Positions 42,370 to 52,312 of a DNA stretch of 56,741 nucleotides are shown piece by piece (position 1 is the first letter of the stretch; each line of letters opens with the position of its first letter). A program made the position numbers and the translations under genes. The notes beneath the pieces are model-generated. The model worked only from the letters and a program-made list of their open reading frames with translations, ran no database searches and had not been told where the DNA came from. Source of the DNA: an uncultured Muribaculaceae bacterium (GTDB taxonomy: Bacteria; Bacteroidota; Bacteroidia; Bacteroidales; Muribaculaceae); NCBI GenBank assembly GCA_944320595.1, contig CALUIB010000018.1:1-56741 (forward strand), in the 5' to 3' direction.

Positions 42370-43536
42370 TTAAGAATTTTGTTTTGCTGCTTTAAGTCTC
42401 AAAGTATAATATACAAGGTAGATAACGCCCACAGTCATCACTCCCACGGCACCGCTCTGCCCCATGGCATCGCTTGCAAAGCCCATCAGCAACGGGAACA
42501 CCGTGCCGCCAAACAAGCCCATTATCATCAAGCCCGACACCTCATTTTTCTTCTCCGGCTCGGCAAGCAACGCTTGCGCGAATACTATCGAGAACACATT
42601 GGAGTTGCCAAAACCTATGAGCGCAATGCAGGCGTAAATAACAAACGGAACGTCGGAAACAAACAATCCCACCATGGCCACGAGCATCATACCGACACTC
42701 AGACCCAGGAAACCGCGCGAGCTGAACCGGCTAAGGATAAACGTACCCGAAAGGCAACCGACGGTGCGGAATATGAAATACAAGCTGGTAGCCCACGATG
42801 CCTCGTCGAGCGTCATGCCAAGCCGCTCCATGAGCAACTTTGGCGCAGTGGTGTTGGTGCCCACGTCTATGCCCACATGGCACATTATGCCAAGGAAACA
42901 GAGCAGGATAAACGGGCGGCCAAGCATACGGAAACAGTTGCCGAAACTCGAAGCCTTGTCGGGCTGCTCCTCCTCGATGGGAGTGGCTCCAAGCCACAGG
43001 ATAGCTATGACGGCAATCACCATATAGATGGGGAACAATACGCGCCATTCAAGCCCGAAGGTGGGTATGGCCTGCGTGGCACCCCACATGGCTATATATG
43101 GGGCAAGGAACGAGGCTATCGCTTTCACAAACTGCCCGAATGTGAGCGAACTTGCCAACTTGTTGCCACTGACGATGCTGCTCATCAACGGGTTGAGCGA
43201 CGTTTGCATCAGTGCGTTGCCTATACCAAGCAACGAGAACGAGCAAAGCATCATTCCATAGCTGTCGCCAAAGATGGGCATCAGCAGCGACAGTGCCGTC
43301 ACCACCAAGCTTGCGAGTACCGTGCGCTTGCGGCCTATGCGGTTCATGAGCATACCCGTGGGTACACTGAATATAAGGAACCAGAAGAACACAAGCGACG
43401 GGAAAATATTGGCCTCGGCGTCGCTAAGGCTCAAGTCGGCCTTCACATAATTTGAAGCTATTCCCACCAAGTCAACAAACCCCATTGCAAAGAAACAGAG
43501 CATTACTGGCAGGAGTTTTACATATTTTGATGCCAT
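42370..43536 (-). CDS. MFS sugar transporter (likely fructose importer)
   Basis: 388 residues with about 12 membrane helices. 'VPTGMLMNRIGRKRTVLASLV' holds the MFS motif A between helices 2 and 3. The protein is of the FucP/GluP-like sugar:H+ symporter type. It lies in the inner membrane and would take up fructose released in the periplasm by the GH32 enzyme. It stands between the kinase and GH32 genes as BT1758 does; substrate inferred from context. Confidence 0.9.
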   Translation of the reverse strand: MASKYVKLLPVMLCFFAMGFVDLVGIASNYVKADLSLSDAEANIFPSLVFFWFLIFSVPTGMLMNRIGRKRTVLASLVVTALSLLMPIFGDSYGMMLCSFSLLGIGNALMQTSLNPLMSSIVSGNKLASSLTFGQFVKAIASFLAPYIAMWGATQAIPTFGLEWRVLFPIYMVIAVIAILWLGATPIEEEQPDKASSFGNCFRMLGRPFILLCFLGIMCHVGIDVGTNTTAPKLLMERLGMTLDEASWATSLYFIFRTVGCLSGTFILSRFSSRGFLGLSVGMMLVAMVGLFVSDVPFVIYACIALIGFGNSNVFSIVFAQALLAEPEKKNEVSGLMIMGLFGGTVFPLLMGFASDAMGQSGAVGVMTVGVIYLVYYTLRLKAAKQNS

Positions 43537-43550
43537 GACAATAGTATGCG

Positions 43551-45377
43551 TTATTTGAGTTTATACACTTTCAACGATTTCACTTTGAAGTTTCCGCGCC
43601 ATGTTTCAAAAGTAAGGCGGTTGTATGGAGCCGACGGGAACACGCGGTTAGTCATCACAAACTTACCACCGTCGCCGAAAGCCTCGATACTTGAACGGTC
43701 AACGAAAAGCCGCAAGTTGATGGTATCGGTGTCATCAACCGGAGCCACGGTCAGGGCCGGGAAGTCTCGGCTGAAGTCGGTTCGTCCGCTCTCGCTGCGC
43801 TCCATCACAAATTGCTTGCGGGCAATGTCGTAGTGCATGTGCACCTTCTCCCCCTTGTCATTGGATAGCGTGAGTATGATTCGCGACGAACCCGAATTTT
43901 TCAAATGCATCTCAATTTCGTATGCTCCATCGTTGTCATCGAGCAGCGACGGCACCTCATAGCTGTCTTTTACCCTGAACGACGGTATTTCATGTGTCTC
44001 CACACGTGCTGCCTCAATCTCGGGCGACGGAGCGCAACGCATCACCAACTCGCCGTCGGCATTGCGGTAGAGCGACAAGTCACGGGCTATGGTGTTGGCA
44101 CCGCGATATTGCATCGTGGGCAGCACGGTCTGGTATTGCCAGTTGCTCATCCAGCCAAGGGCAATCACTCTACCATCGGGGGCGTTGTTGAAAGTGACAG
44201 TGGCATAATGGTCTTTGCCCCAGTCCATCCACTTGGTCTCGGTAGGCGACTCGTTCACAAACTTCTTGCCGTCGAATGTTCCCACAAAATACTGTGCAGC
44301 GTTGCCGCCAAAGGGGCCGCCGGGATTGATGTTGCATATCAGCACCCAACGGGTCTCGTCGGTTCCTTCCACCGGCAATTCTATCAAGTCGGGGCATTCC
44401 CACACGCCGCCGTGCGCACCCTGCTTTGCGCCAAAACTGCTCTCCTTTTTCCATGCCTTCAAGTCGCGCGACGAGTATATTTCCATCTCCTGCCCGGCGG
44501 CGAGTATCATCACCCAGTGCTTGCCGGGCGCATACCAGAATACCTTCGGGTCGCGGAAGTCGCGCTTGTCGGAAGTAAGCACTGGGTTGCCCCCGTATTT
44601 CGTGAACGTCTTGCCGCCGTCGGTGCTGTATGCCATGCTCTGCGACTGGCTGTCGCCCCAGGGCGACGACTTGGCCGACGTGTAGAACGCGACAATCGCC
44701 CCCTCGCCGAAACCGGCAGTGTTGTAATGGTCAACCACGACCGAGCCGCTGAATATCGAGCCATAGGCATCGGGCTCTATCGCAATATCCTCGCCATGCC
44801 AGTGCACGAGGTCGGTGCTGGTAGAATGCCCCCACGTCATGTTGCCCCATGTGGAACCATATGGATTATGCTGGAAATAAAGGTGGTATGTCCCATCCTT
44901 GTAGAACATCCCGTTGGGGTCGTTCATCCACCCATAGAGCGGTGTGTGGTGGTAAACCGGGCGGAATTTCTTCTCACGGTCGGCGGTGTCGAACGTGTCG
45001 GAGAGTTTCAGCTCCTTCCAGCAACGGGCGCCGGCAGGCAGGCCGAGCACCTGCACCGTCACATTGCTCCCCTCGTAGGCCGAAATGTCGTATGGCACAT
45101 AGTAATCGACCCGCTCGCGGGCAAGTCGCACATTGGCGGCCACGCCCTCCGGCATATTGTCGGCCGTGACAGTGATAACGCGCGCTTCGGGCGCGTTATC
45201 CTGCACAGGCAGCAACAGGAATTTAGATGCGTCTTTCACAGAGATTATATTCTGCTCGCTTGCCAAGTGGCGCACGCTGTAGGTGGGGTTCTCGGCAGCA
45301 ACAAGTGTCATCGATGCAAGCCCCATCATGGCTGCGGCACCCACCACACGGGAAATATTTTTTGCAAATGTCTTCAT
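43551..45377 (-). CDS. GH32 fructan hydrolase (periplasmic, exo-type likely)
   Basis: 608 residues. Signal peptide (about 1-28, no lipobox Cys, so periplasmic), an N-terminal all-beta extra domain (about 35-130, DUF4980-like), then the five-bladed propeller with nucleophile 'YGWMNDPNG' (Asp 153), 'DFRDPKVF' (RDP, about 275-277) and acid/base 'WECPDL' (Glu 327). A C-terminal beta-sandwich follows. GH32 enzymes release fructose from inulin, levan or sucrose. It is the only GH32 in the locus and no surface-anchored endo-enzyme is visible. Confidence 0.95.
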   Translation of the reverse strand: MKTFAKNISRVVGAAAMMGLASMTLVAAENPTYSVRHLASEQNIISVKDASKFLLLPVQDNAPEARVITVTADNMPEGVAANVRLARERVDYYVPYDISAYEGSNVTVQVLGLPAGARCWKELKLSDTFDTADREKKFRPVYHHTPLYGWMNDPNGMFYKDGTYHLYFQHNPYGSTWGNMTWGHSTSTDLVHWHGEDIAIEPDAYGSIFSGSVVVDHYNTAGFGEGAIVAFYTSAKSSPWGDSQSQSMAYSTDGGKTFTKYGGNPVLTSDKRDFRDPKVFWYAPGKHWVMILAAGQEMEIYSSRDLKAWKKESSFGAKQGAHGGVWECPDLIELPVEGTDETRWVLICNINPGGPFGGNAAQYFVGTFDGKKFVNESPTETKWMDWGKDHYATVTFNNAPDGRVIALGWMSNWQYQTVLPTMQYRGANTIARDLSLYRNADGELVMRCAPSPEIEAARVETHEIPSFRVKDSYEVPSLLDDNDGAYEIEMHLKNSGSSRIILTLSNDKGEKVHMHYDIARKQFVMERSESGRTDFSRDFPALTVAPVDDTDTINLRLFVDRSSIEAFGDGGKFVMTNRVFPSAPYNRLTFETWRGNFKVKSLKVYKLK

Positions 45378-45417
45378 AATAATAACGGTATATGTTAATT
45401 AGCAATTTAGGTTTATT

Positions 45418-47235
45418 TTATTCGTAATTCCTGTTTTGAGTATAAAGGCCGGGCCTGTAGAACATCTGGTTGTAAGGTATCGGGAAATACTCGTTCTTGT
45501 CGGCTGTATAACGTGCATCCCTGTAATAGTCGGCGTATGCCTGCGAGGTCACGTTGCCGCTTTCATCAACCGGTGCATACTGCAATGGCACGCCGTTCTT
45601 GTCGGTGCAATAATACACATCTTTTTGTTCACTTGCAAAGAATGCCGTCAAAGTCTCGGAGGCTATGCCCCAGCGACGCAAATCGAAGTAGCGGCCATTC
45701 TCCATTGCCATCTCCAAGCGGCGTTCCCAGCGCAGGCATTGGCGTGCATTCTCCTTGTTGTCGAAATATGGTGACATGGGGTATTCGGCAATTTCGCACT
45801 GGTCGGCGGCATAACTTATGTGCTTGGCTATGGAGTTGCCTGCACGACGGCGAATGTCATTGATGATGTTGCGGGCACCGGCCAGGTCGCCGGTTTCAAT
45901 CATGGCCTCGGCACGCATCAGCATCACGTCGCTGTAGCGGAGCACATAGTCGGCAGTGGCAAATTCCTGCCAAGAGTCATGATACGACTCACCCTTCGAG
46001 CGTTGCGGTACCTCCTTCATCGAGCAGTAGTAGCCATACACGTTGGGAGTGCGGGCGTTGAGCAACGTCAATGTATATTCTTCCTCATATTTATAGGGGA
46101 ACGTGGGCATACCCACGGTGTGGAACAAGCGCGGATCCCACTTTTGGGCAGTAGGCTGGCCGTTGATGGGATAATCTATCTCATAGTTGCCATCCTCGTA
46201 TTGGTCGAAAATCGGCAGCCCATCCTTGGTCTTGAAAGCATTCACAAGGTTCTGCGACGGCTTGTGAAAGTCATGCCCCATAGTCCAAATACCCCTTGCT
46301 CCGTTAAGCATGACCGACCAGTTGGCTCGACCAAATTTGGTATTGTCATCGGTGTACAGCGAGGTTTGTACCGCAAACACCGACTCCTTGCTGTTCTTGT
46401 TCTCGGGCAAGAAGATGTCGCCGAAGTCTTCAAGGTAGTCATATTGTGAATTGGCAACCACATCGGTGTAATTAAGCACCTGTTGCATATATTGCTGGTT
46501 GATATGGTCAACGCCAGTAGTAGCCTCATAGCCATCGCCCCAAGCAAGGTCAAGGTAGCACTTGGCAAGGTAGGCTGCGGCAGCAACGCGGTTCACACGA
46601 CCGCCATCTTCCTGTACACCGGGTAATACATCAAAGGCAAACTTGAAATCACTGATTATCTTGCCCATAAGCTCCTCATGGGTGTACTGCGCGTTGGATA
46701 TCTGCTCCACGGTATTGTTGGCATACGCCACCTCATCGATCCACGGCACACGGTACCACAATGTGATAAGCTTGTAATAGAAGTGGGCACGCAGGAAACG
46801 CACTTCGGCTTCGCGCTGCTCGGCCACATCGGCACCAAGCTCGGCATCGCCGTGCTGCTGTAGCGACACTATTGCGCGGTTACAGCGCGATATGGCGCAA
46901 TAAAGGCGGTACCACAGCTCGTCCATGTGATCGGGATTACGCGATGACAGCGACGACCATATTTCAAGGTGGTGGTAATTAGTGTCGCCTGTCCCCGACC
47001 CGCCTTTCAGGCAGTCGTCGGAAGTAACATCCCCGTAAGGGAACAGGTTGAACGGATAAGTGTACCAGCAGTCGCCGAGCATGGCGTAAGCCGCAGTCAC
47101 CATCTCCTCGGGGTGCATGAAAGCCTCTTCCTCATCGATTACAGCCGTCGGCGTATAGTCGAGGAAATCGTTGCAACTTGTCAATGCCAGCCCCATAAGG
47201 CACGAGGCCATGAATGTATATATCTTCTTTTTCAT
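45418..47235 (-). CDS. SusD/RagB-family surface glycan-binding lipoprotein
   Basis: 605 residues. Lipoprotein signal ('LMGLALTSCNDFLDYTPT', Cys about 21). Early TPR helices follow ('EEMVTAAYAMLGD', 'LWYRLYCAISRCNRAI'), and the C-terminal half ends 'ENARQCLRWERRLEMAMENGRYFDLRRWG ... YFPIPYNQMF', the SusD hallmark. It caps the SusC channel and delivers bound fructan. It is 47 bases downstream of susC in the same transcript. Confidence 0.95.
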   Translation of the reverse strand: MKKKIYTFMASCLMGLALTSCNDFLDYTPTAVIDEEEAFMHPEEMVTAAYAMLGDCWYTYPFNLFPYGDVTSDDCLKGGSGTGDTNYHHLEIWSSLSSRNPDHMDELWYRLYCAISRCNRAIVSLQQHGDAELGADVAEQREAEVRFLRAHFYYKLITLWYRVPWIDEVAYANNTVEQISNAQYTHEELMGKIISDFKFAFDVLPGVQEDGGRVNRVAAAAYLAKCYLDLAWGDGYEATTGVDHINQQYMQQVLNYTDVVANSQYDYLEDFGDIFLPENKNSKESVFAVQTSLYTDDNTKFGRANWSVMLNGARGIWTMGHDFHKPSQNLVNAFKTKDGLPIFDQYEDGNYEIDYPINGQPTAQKWDPRLFHTVGMPTFPYKYEEEYTLTLLNARTPNVYGYYCSMKEVPQRSKGESYHDSWQEFATADYVLRYSDVMLMRAEAMIETGDLAGARNIINDIRRRAGNSIAKHISYAADQCEIAEYPMSPYFDNKENARQCLRWERRLEMAMENGRYFDLRRWGIASETLTAFFASEQKDVYYCTDKNGVPLQYAPVDESGNVTSQAYADYYRDARYTADKNEYFPIPYNQMFYRPGLYTQNRNYE

Positions 47236-47282
47236 AACTTGAATAATCTATAAATGTTTTAGTTTATGTAATAAGGTTGTGC

Positions 47283-50200
47283 TTAGAAACCGATTTGCAC
47301 TCCGAACGACACCGAGGTGGCCAACGGGTAATTCCAATCGGGATTTTCCGGGTCGGTGCAAGTGAGGCTCTTGCTCTTTATGGTGAGCAGGTTCTGCCCC
47401 GACACGTAAACGCGGGCATTTGTCATCTTCAACTTCGACAGCAGGCTTTGCGGCAGCGAGTAGCCGAATTGCAGGTTGCGCAGTTTCAAGTAAGAGCCAT
47501 TTTCAACGAAGTAGCTCGATGCACGCCCCTCATCGGCGGTATTTTGGGTACTAAGCGCAGGTATTGTGGAGCCGGTGTTGGCCGTGGTCCATGCGTCAAG
47601 CACACGCTCGCCCTTGTTCGACCCCGGGTCGTTGACCGCCCAAAAGTCGGTCTGGAACTTTTGGTTGTTATAGACATCCTTGTCGCAAACGCCCTGCCAA
47701 AACATACTCAAGTCGAAATTCTTGTAAGTGAGGGCTATGTTCAAGCCGTATGAGAACTTAGGCACGGGATTGTAAATCCACGTCTGGTCGGCATCGGTGA
47801 TACTGCCGCTGTTGTCAAGGTCGGCATACTTCAAGCCGCCCACACGGGCATTTGCCTGACCCGAGGCATCCACTTCGGACTGGTTTTGGAATATCCCTTC
47901 GCACACATATCCCACAATTGAGCCGTATGGTTGGCGCGACTGCACAAGGTTCTCGGTGGTAGTGTGGGCATACGAGCCGGTAGTGGTCGATGGCAGGTAG
48001 GTCACACGGTTGCGGAAGAAGTCGGCGTTGGCCGAAACATCAAGCCCAAGCCCGCACGAAAAATTCTTGCGATATCCCACCTGAAATTCCATACCCCAGT
48101 TGCGCAACGACGGGCCGTTGAGCCACGATGCGCCACCTTCGCCAAGGGCACCCAAATAAGCCGGATTGATTAACATATCGTCAACATCCTTCACATAACC
48201 GTCGATTGAGCCGTAAAGCTGACCTTGGAACAGGGTGAAGTCGGTACCCACATTGAACTGCTCGGCCGATTCCCACTTCAAGTCGGGGTTGGCAAGCTGC
48301 GTGGCACGGTATCCCGAAGGGAACAAGCCTGAACCTTGCAGATAGAGGTCGTATGCGGTGGAGGTCACGCGGTCAAGCCCGTAGTCAACCACATAGAGGC
48401 CAAACTGTGCATTGTTGTCAATGGCTTGGTTACCTGTACGCCCCCACGAGAAACGCACTTTCCAGTCGGTGAGCCATTGCTTCTCCAGCAGCTGCGAGAT
48501 GCGGAAACCAACGGTGGCGGCAGGGAAAGTACCCCAACGGTTGTCCTTGCCGAAACGCGACGACCCGTCGCGGCGCAGCGTGAACGAGGCCAGCACCAAG
48601 TCGCGCCAGTTATAATCTATTTTACCGAAGAACGAAGCCAGTCGGTATCCCACCTTGGCACCCGTGTTGCTCATGGTGCCGGTAGCGGCGTTGGGCCACA
48701 TGTAATCGGGTGTTTCGAGCGCATATTCTTCGGAATAAGCCGAAAAGTCTATCACGGTCTGCTTGTTAAGTTCGGCACCCAGCAGCACGTTGAAGGTGTG
48801 CTGATCGGCAATCTTGAAGTTGTAGTTAATAGTGTTCGACCAAGTCCAGTTCACTTCATTGTTATGAGAGAGTGTGGTTTTTGCGATGTCGTTGCTCACA
48901 ATGTCGGAATGATAAGTGTGCGTCATGGCATTGATAAACGAGCTGTAATAATCGATGCCGAAGTTGGAGCGGAAAGTGAACCCCTTGAACGGCTTTATGT
49001 CAACGTAGGCATTGCCAAACATACGCCAGTAGTTGAGGCTGTTGTCTCGGTTGTCATATGCCTCACGTAATGGATTTTGGCGGTCGCTCATGCTGCCCAC
49101 CGGGCCCGAGAACGTCACGCCATCCTCCTCATATACCGGCACAATCGGTGCCATTTTCAATGCATTCTCCATCGGAGCCACGTCCACCTGGCTTGAATAA
49201 GTCACCGTGAAGTTCTCGCCCACCGAAATCCAGTCGGCAATGTTGTACGACGAGTTCATGCGAGCCGAGATGTTTTGGAAGTCGGTATATTTTATGATAC
49301 CGTTGCTCTTTTTGTAACCAAGCGAGAACATGGCCGAATGCTTGTCGTTGGCGTGCGAAACCGAGAGGTCGTAGCTTTGCGAAAATCCCGTGCGCGAGAT
49401 GGCATCAAGCCAGTCGGTGTCGGCATAGCGCATAGTGCGGTTGGCGTTGATATACCCGTCATAACGCCCGCCCACAGTGTAATTCACATATTGGCTCGTG
49501 GCCGGGTTCCACACCGTGATTGGAGTGCCGCCGACGGCATTGAGGTCGAGCCCGTAATTGCTGGCGTATGCCACCGGGTCAATTCCGTCGTTGAGCGCGG
49601 CCTGCGCCATTGCAGTGGCATAGCCCGAGCTATTGAGCAACTTCATCTTCGACTGGCTGCTATAGAACGATGCCGTCAAGTTGGCGTTGAAATCCACCTT
49701 GACTTTGTCACCCTTCTTGCCACGCTTGGTGGTGATGATGATAACGCCGTTTGATGCACGAGAACCGTAGATTGATGCCGATGCAGCATCTTTCAGCACT
49801 TGCATACTCTCGATGTCGTTGGCGTTAAGCGAATTTAGCGCACGGGTCGTAGGCACACCGTCAACGATGTACAACGGGTCTTGCGACGAGTTGAACGAGC
49901 CGATACCACGAATACGAACCGTACCTACACCGCTTGGCGAGCCGGTTGCCGTTATGGTCATGCCCGGAACCTTGCCCTGCAGTGCACGCATGGGGTCGGG
50001 GTCGGATGTAGTCTTCAAGTCTTCGGTGTTGACCACGGCCACCGAGCCGGTAAGGTCGGCCTTGCGCTGGGTTGTGTAGCCAGTCACCACAATTTCATCG
50101 AGCAATTCGTTATTCTCCTCAAGAGCCACTTGCATTTGTGCGGCGGCCTTCAAAGTCACGCTCTTGTAACCTATATAGGAAATGGTGACCGATGCCCCGT

Positions 50201-50408
50201 CGGGGACACTCAAGTGGAAGTTGCCGTCAATGTCGGTAGCAACCCCGTTGGTGGCCTTGCCGGTCTCCACCACCGATGCCCCTATGATGGGGAGGTTGTC
50301 GCTTTTCGACACAACTGTTCCACTCACATTCAAAGTGGACTGCGCCCACAGGCATCCCGACCAAAGCAGGAACGTGGCGCAAAGCAAAGCAATTTGTTTA
50401 CTCTTCAT
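47283..50408 (-). CDS. SusC/RagA-family TonB-dependent transporter
   Basis: 1041 residues from the ATG at 50408, which gives the signal peptide 'MKSKQIALLCATFLLWSGCLWAQ'; an upstream ATG at 50468 adds residues without signal character. A carboxypeptidase-like beta domain ('LNVSGTVVSKSDNLPIIGASVVE ... DIDGNFHLSVPDG') and TonB box region ('DEIVVTGYTTQRKADLTGSVAVV') precede the plug ('IRGIGSFNSSQDPLYIVDGVPT', 'KDAASASIYGSRASNGVIIITTKRGKKG') and barrel. It moves fructans across the outer membrane. The start codon lies about 85 bases after a -7 box at 50507-50500. Confidence 0.96.
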   Translation of the reverse strand: MKSKQIALLCATFLLWSGCLWAQSTLNVSGTVVSKSDNLPIIGASVVETGKATNGVATDIDGNFHLSVPDGASVTISYIGYKSVTLKAAAQMQVALEENNELLDEIVVTGYTTQRKADLTGSVAVVNTEDLKTTSDPDPMRALQGKVPGMTITATGSPSGVGTVRIRGIGSFNSSQDPLYIVDGVPTTRALNSLNANDIESMQVLKDAASASIYGSRASNGVIIITTKRGKKGDKVKVDFNANLTASFYSSQSKMKLLNSSGYATAMAQAALNDGIDPVAYASNYGLDLNAVGGTPITVWNPATSQYVNYTVGGRYDGYINANRTMRYADTDWLDAISRTGFSQSYDLSVSHANDKHSAMFSLGYKKSNGIIKYTDFQNISARMNSSYNIADWISVGENFTVTYSSQVDVAPMENALKMAPIVPVYEEDGVTFSGPVGSMSDRQNPLREAYDNRDNSLNYWRMFGNAYVDIKPFKGFTFRSNFGIDYYSSFINAMTHTYHSDIVSNDIAKTTLSHNNEVNWTWSNTINYNFKIADQHTFNVLLGAELNKQTVIDFSAYSEEYALETPDYMWPNAATGTMSNTGAKVGYRLASFFGKIDYNWRDLVLASFTLRRDGSSRFGKDNRWGTFPAATVGFRISQLLEKQWLTDWKVRFSWGRTGNQAIDNNAQFGLYVVDYGLDRVTSTAYDLYLQGSGLFPSGYRATQLANPDLKWESAEQFNVGTDFTLFQGQLYGSIDGYVKDVDDMLINPAYLGALGEGGASWLNGPSLRNWGMEFQVGYRKNFSCGLGLDVSANADFFRNRVTYLPSTTTGSYAHTTTENLVQSRQPYGSIVGYVCEGIFQNQSEVDASGQANARVGGLKYADLDNSGSITDADQTWIYNPVPKFSYGLNIALTYKNFDLSMFWQGVCDKDVYNNQKFQTDFWAVNDPGSNKGERVLDAWTTANTGSTIPALSTQNTADEGRASSYFVENGSYLKLRNLQFGYSLPQSLLSKLKMTNARVYVSGQNLLTIKSKSLTCTDPENPDWNYPLATSVSFGVQIGF

Positions 50409-50499
50409 CTGAAAAATGGATAAATAGGTTGTTGTTAAGATAATGATTTTATCACAGTGCAGTAACAAAGCAAATGGTAAAAAATTTGTTTTGTTGCTG

Positions 50500-50507
50500 C
50501 AAAGATA
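50500..50507 (-). promoter_or_regulatory. -7 box of the susC-susD-GH32 operon
   Basis: TATCTTTG on the minus strand, an exact TAnnTTTG match, 92 bases before the susC ATG. A TTTG element lies about 24 bases further upstream (spacing a little long). Confidence 0.6.
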
Positions 50508-50525
50508 AATAGCAGCCCGCTAATG

Positions 50526-50598
50526 GTGTAACAAATATGTTTCACAGGCTGTCACTTACGTTAAATGCAACATTCGTGGCTGCAAATGAAACATATTT
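50526..50598. promoter_or_regulatory. Paired operator-like palindromes in the divergent promoter
   Basis: Site 1, GTGTAACAAATATGTTTCAC at 50526-50545; site 2, TGAAACATATTTCA at 50587-50600, a perfect TGAAA-N4-TTTCA palindrome. The inner 12 bases of the two sites are inverted copies (50533-50544 and 50587-50598). They stand between the susC -7 box and the divergent SusR-like gene, where the locus regulators would bind. Confidence 0.55.
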
Positions 50599-50665
50599 CA
50601 CACCCTCGGTAACTTGCATATTACAATAAAATTTACGAATATTGCACTTGCCAACCCCCGAAACG

Positions 50666-52312
50666 ATGAGATACCTGCTACTGAGCCTCGCCATGTGCCT
50701 TGCCTCTATATCGGCTGCCCAATCCAGCCACTATTACCTCGGCCTGCTCGACCAAGCCATAGCCGACAGGGAAAAATATATGGAAATAAAGGAACGCCGA
50801 ATCGACAGCTTGAAACTGCAACTTGCCATGCGCCACGATGCCACGGCACAATACCACGCATGCAACAAGCTTGCCTGCGAATACATGAACTATTCGCTCG
50901 ACTCGGCACTCGCATACGCCAAGCAAGCCGCCCGGCTGGCCAAGGGCAGCTCCCACGCCAACGCCTGCATGAATATTGCCCGGATATACAACCTCACGGG
51001 GCTGATGCCCAAGGAGGCTTTCGACATACTGCAAAGCCTCGACCGCGGCACTTTGGAGGGCGAAAGCCTTGCCCGTTACTACATCCTGGCCTTGCAGATA
51101 TACGACAACCTGGCACACAATGCCTTCGACAAAGAGATAAGCCAGGAATATGAACGCACGGCGCAACTTTACCGCGACTCGGCCCTGATGCTATCGCCGG
51201 GGAACGAAATAATACTTGCCAACAAATATATCGAGGAGGGAAATTACGAAATGGCTCGCAGCGTGGTGCACAGCGGACTTAGCGACGACATGACCGGCAA
51301 CAATGCGGCAGCACGGTTCCACGTGCTGGCTCGCATATACGGGTTGCAAAACAATGTGCCGCAACGCAAGAAGTACCTGGCACTGGCCGCACGGTGCGAC
51401 ATGGTGAACGGCGCCCGCGAATACATGGCCCTGCAGGAACTGGCGCAGATGCTGTATGACGAGGGCGACATCGACCGCGCCTACCGCTACATACACCGCA
51501 GCATAGCCGATGCCATTGCCTGCAACGCCCGCTCGCGCATGCTCGAAATGTCGAAGACAATTCCCATAATCGATGCCGACTACGACCGCAAGCAGGCCGA
51601 AACCAATTTCTACCTGTATATGGCTTGCGCCTTCGTGGGAGTGCTGTCGGCACTACTGCTTGCCATAGCCATATACGTACACAAGCGCAACCGCAAGTTG
51701 CAGGCTGCCAAGTTGCTGCAAGAATGCCTCAACCACCAGCTCGAACAGAGCAACGAAATGCAATCGCGCCTTAACGAGCAGCTGCGCAAGCTGAACGAGG
51801 ACTTGCGGCACGCCAACCTTGAACAGCAGGCTCTTAACAAGCAATTGCAGCAGGCCAACAGCATAAAAGAGGAGTATATAACGCTGTTCATCAACTTGTG
51901 TTCGGAATACTTGTCGAAGATGGAAAGCTACCGCAACAACCTGCAAAAGATTGCGGCACAGCGCAACTTCGACTCTCTATACAGTGCCGTAATGTCGAAC
52001 CGCCGCATCGACAAGGAAATCGACGACTTCTACGCCCAGTTCGACCAGGCTTTCCTGCACCTGTTCCCGACATTCGTTGACAACTTCAACAAGCTGCTGC
52101 AACCCGAGTGCCAAATCAAGCTGAAAAACGAGCAAAGGCTCAACACCGAACTGCGCATATTTGCCCTCACAAGGCTCGGAATACACGACAGCGAGAAGGT
52201 GGCAGGATTTTTGCGCTGCTCGTTCTCCACAATCTACAATTACCGCACCAAAATGAAAAACCGAGCCATCGACAGGGAGAATTTCGAGAGCCAAGTGATG
52301 GAATTATGTTGA
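50666..52312 (+). CDS. SusR-like membrane regulator (DUF6377 type)
   Basis: 548 residues from the ATG at 50666, giving signal peptide 'MRYLLLSLAMCLASISAAQ'. A periplasmic TPR-like helical region (about 25-300) is followed by one membrane helix ('FYLYMACAFVGVLSALLLAIAIYV', about 317-340) and a long Gln/Leu-rich coiled coil. The cytoplasmic end has 'EKVAGFLRCSFSTIYNYRTKMKNRAI', a helix-turn-helix like that of SusR and DUF6377 proteins, which control starch loci from the inner membrane. It is divergent from susC, with operator-like sites between. The fructan locus thus seems to have two regulators. Confidence 0.87.
   Translation: MRYLLLSLAMCLASISAAQSSHYYLGLLDQAIADREKYMEIKERRIDSLKLQLAMRHDATAQYHACNKLACEYMNYSLDSALAYAKQAARLAKGSSHANACMNIARIYNLTGLMPKEAFDILQSLDRGTLEGESLARYYILALQIYDNLAHNAFDKEISQEYERTAQLYRDSALMLSPGNEIILANKYIEEGNYEMARSVVHSGLSDDMTGNNAAARFHVLARIYGLQNNVPQRKKYLALAARCDMVNGAREYMALQELAQMLYDEGDIDRAYRYIHRSIADAIACNARSRMLEMSKTIPIIDADYDRKQAETNFYLYMACAFVGVLSALLLAIAIYVHKRNRKLQAAKLLQECLNHQLEQSNEMQSRLNEQLRKLNEDLRHANLEQQALNKQLQQANSIKEEYITLFINLCSEYLSKMESYRNNLQKIAAQRNFDSLYSAVMSNRRIDKEIDDFYAQFDQAFLHLFPTFVDNFNKLLQPECQIKLKNEQRLNTELRIFALTRLGIHDSEKVAGFLRCSFSTIYNYRTKMKNRAIDRENFESQVMELC

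Noticed and set aside
43905-45398. A 497-codon plus-strand frame opposite the GH32 gene
   Set aside because: Shadow of the GH32 coding strand; GH32 has all catalytic motifs, while the antisense protein shows none.
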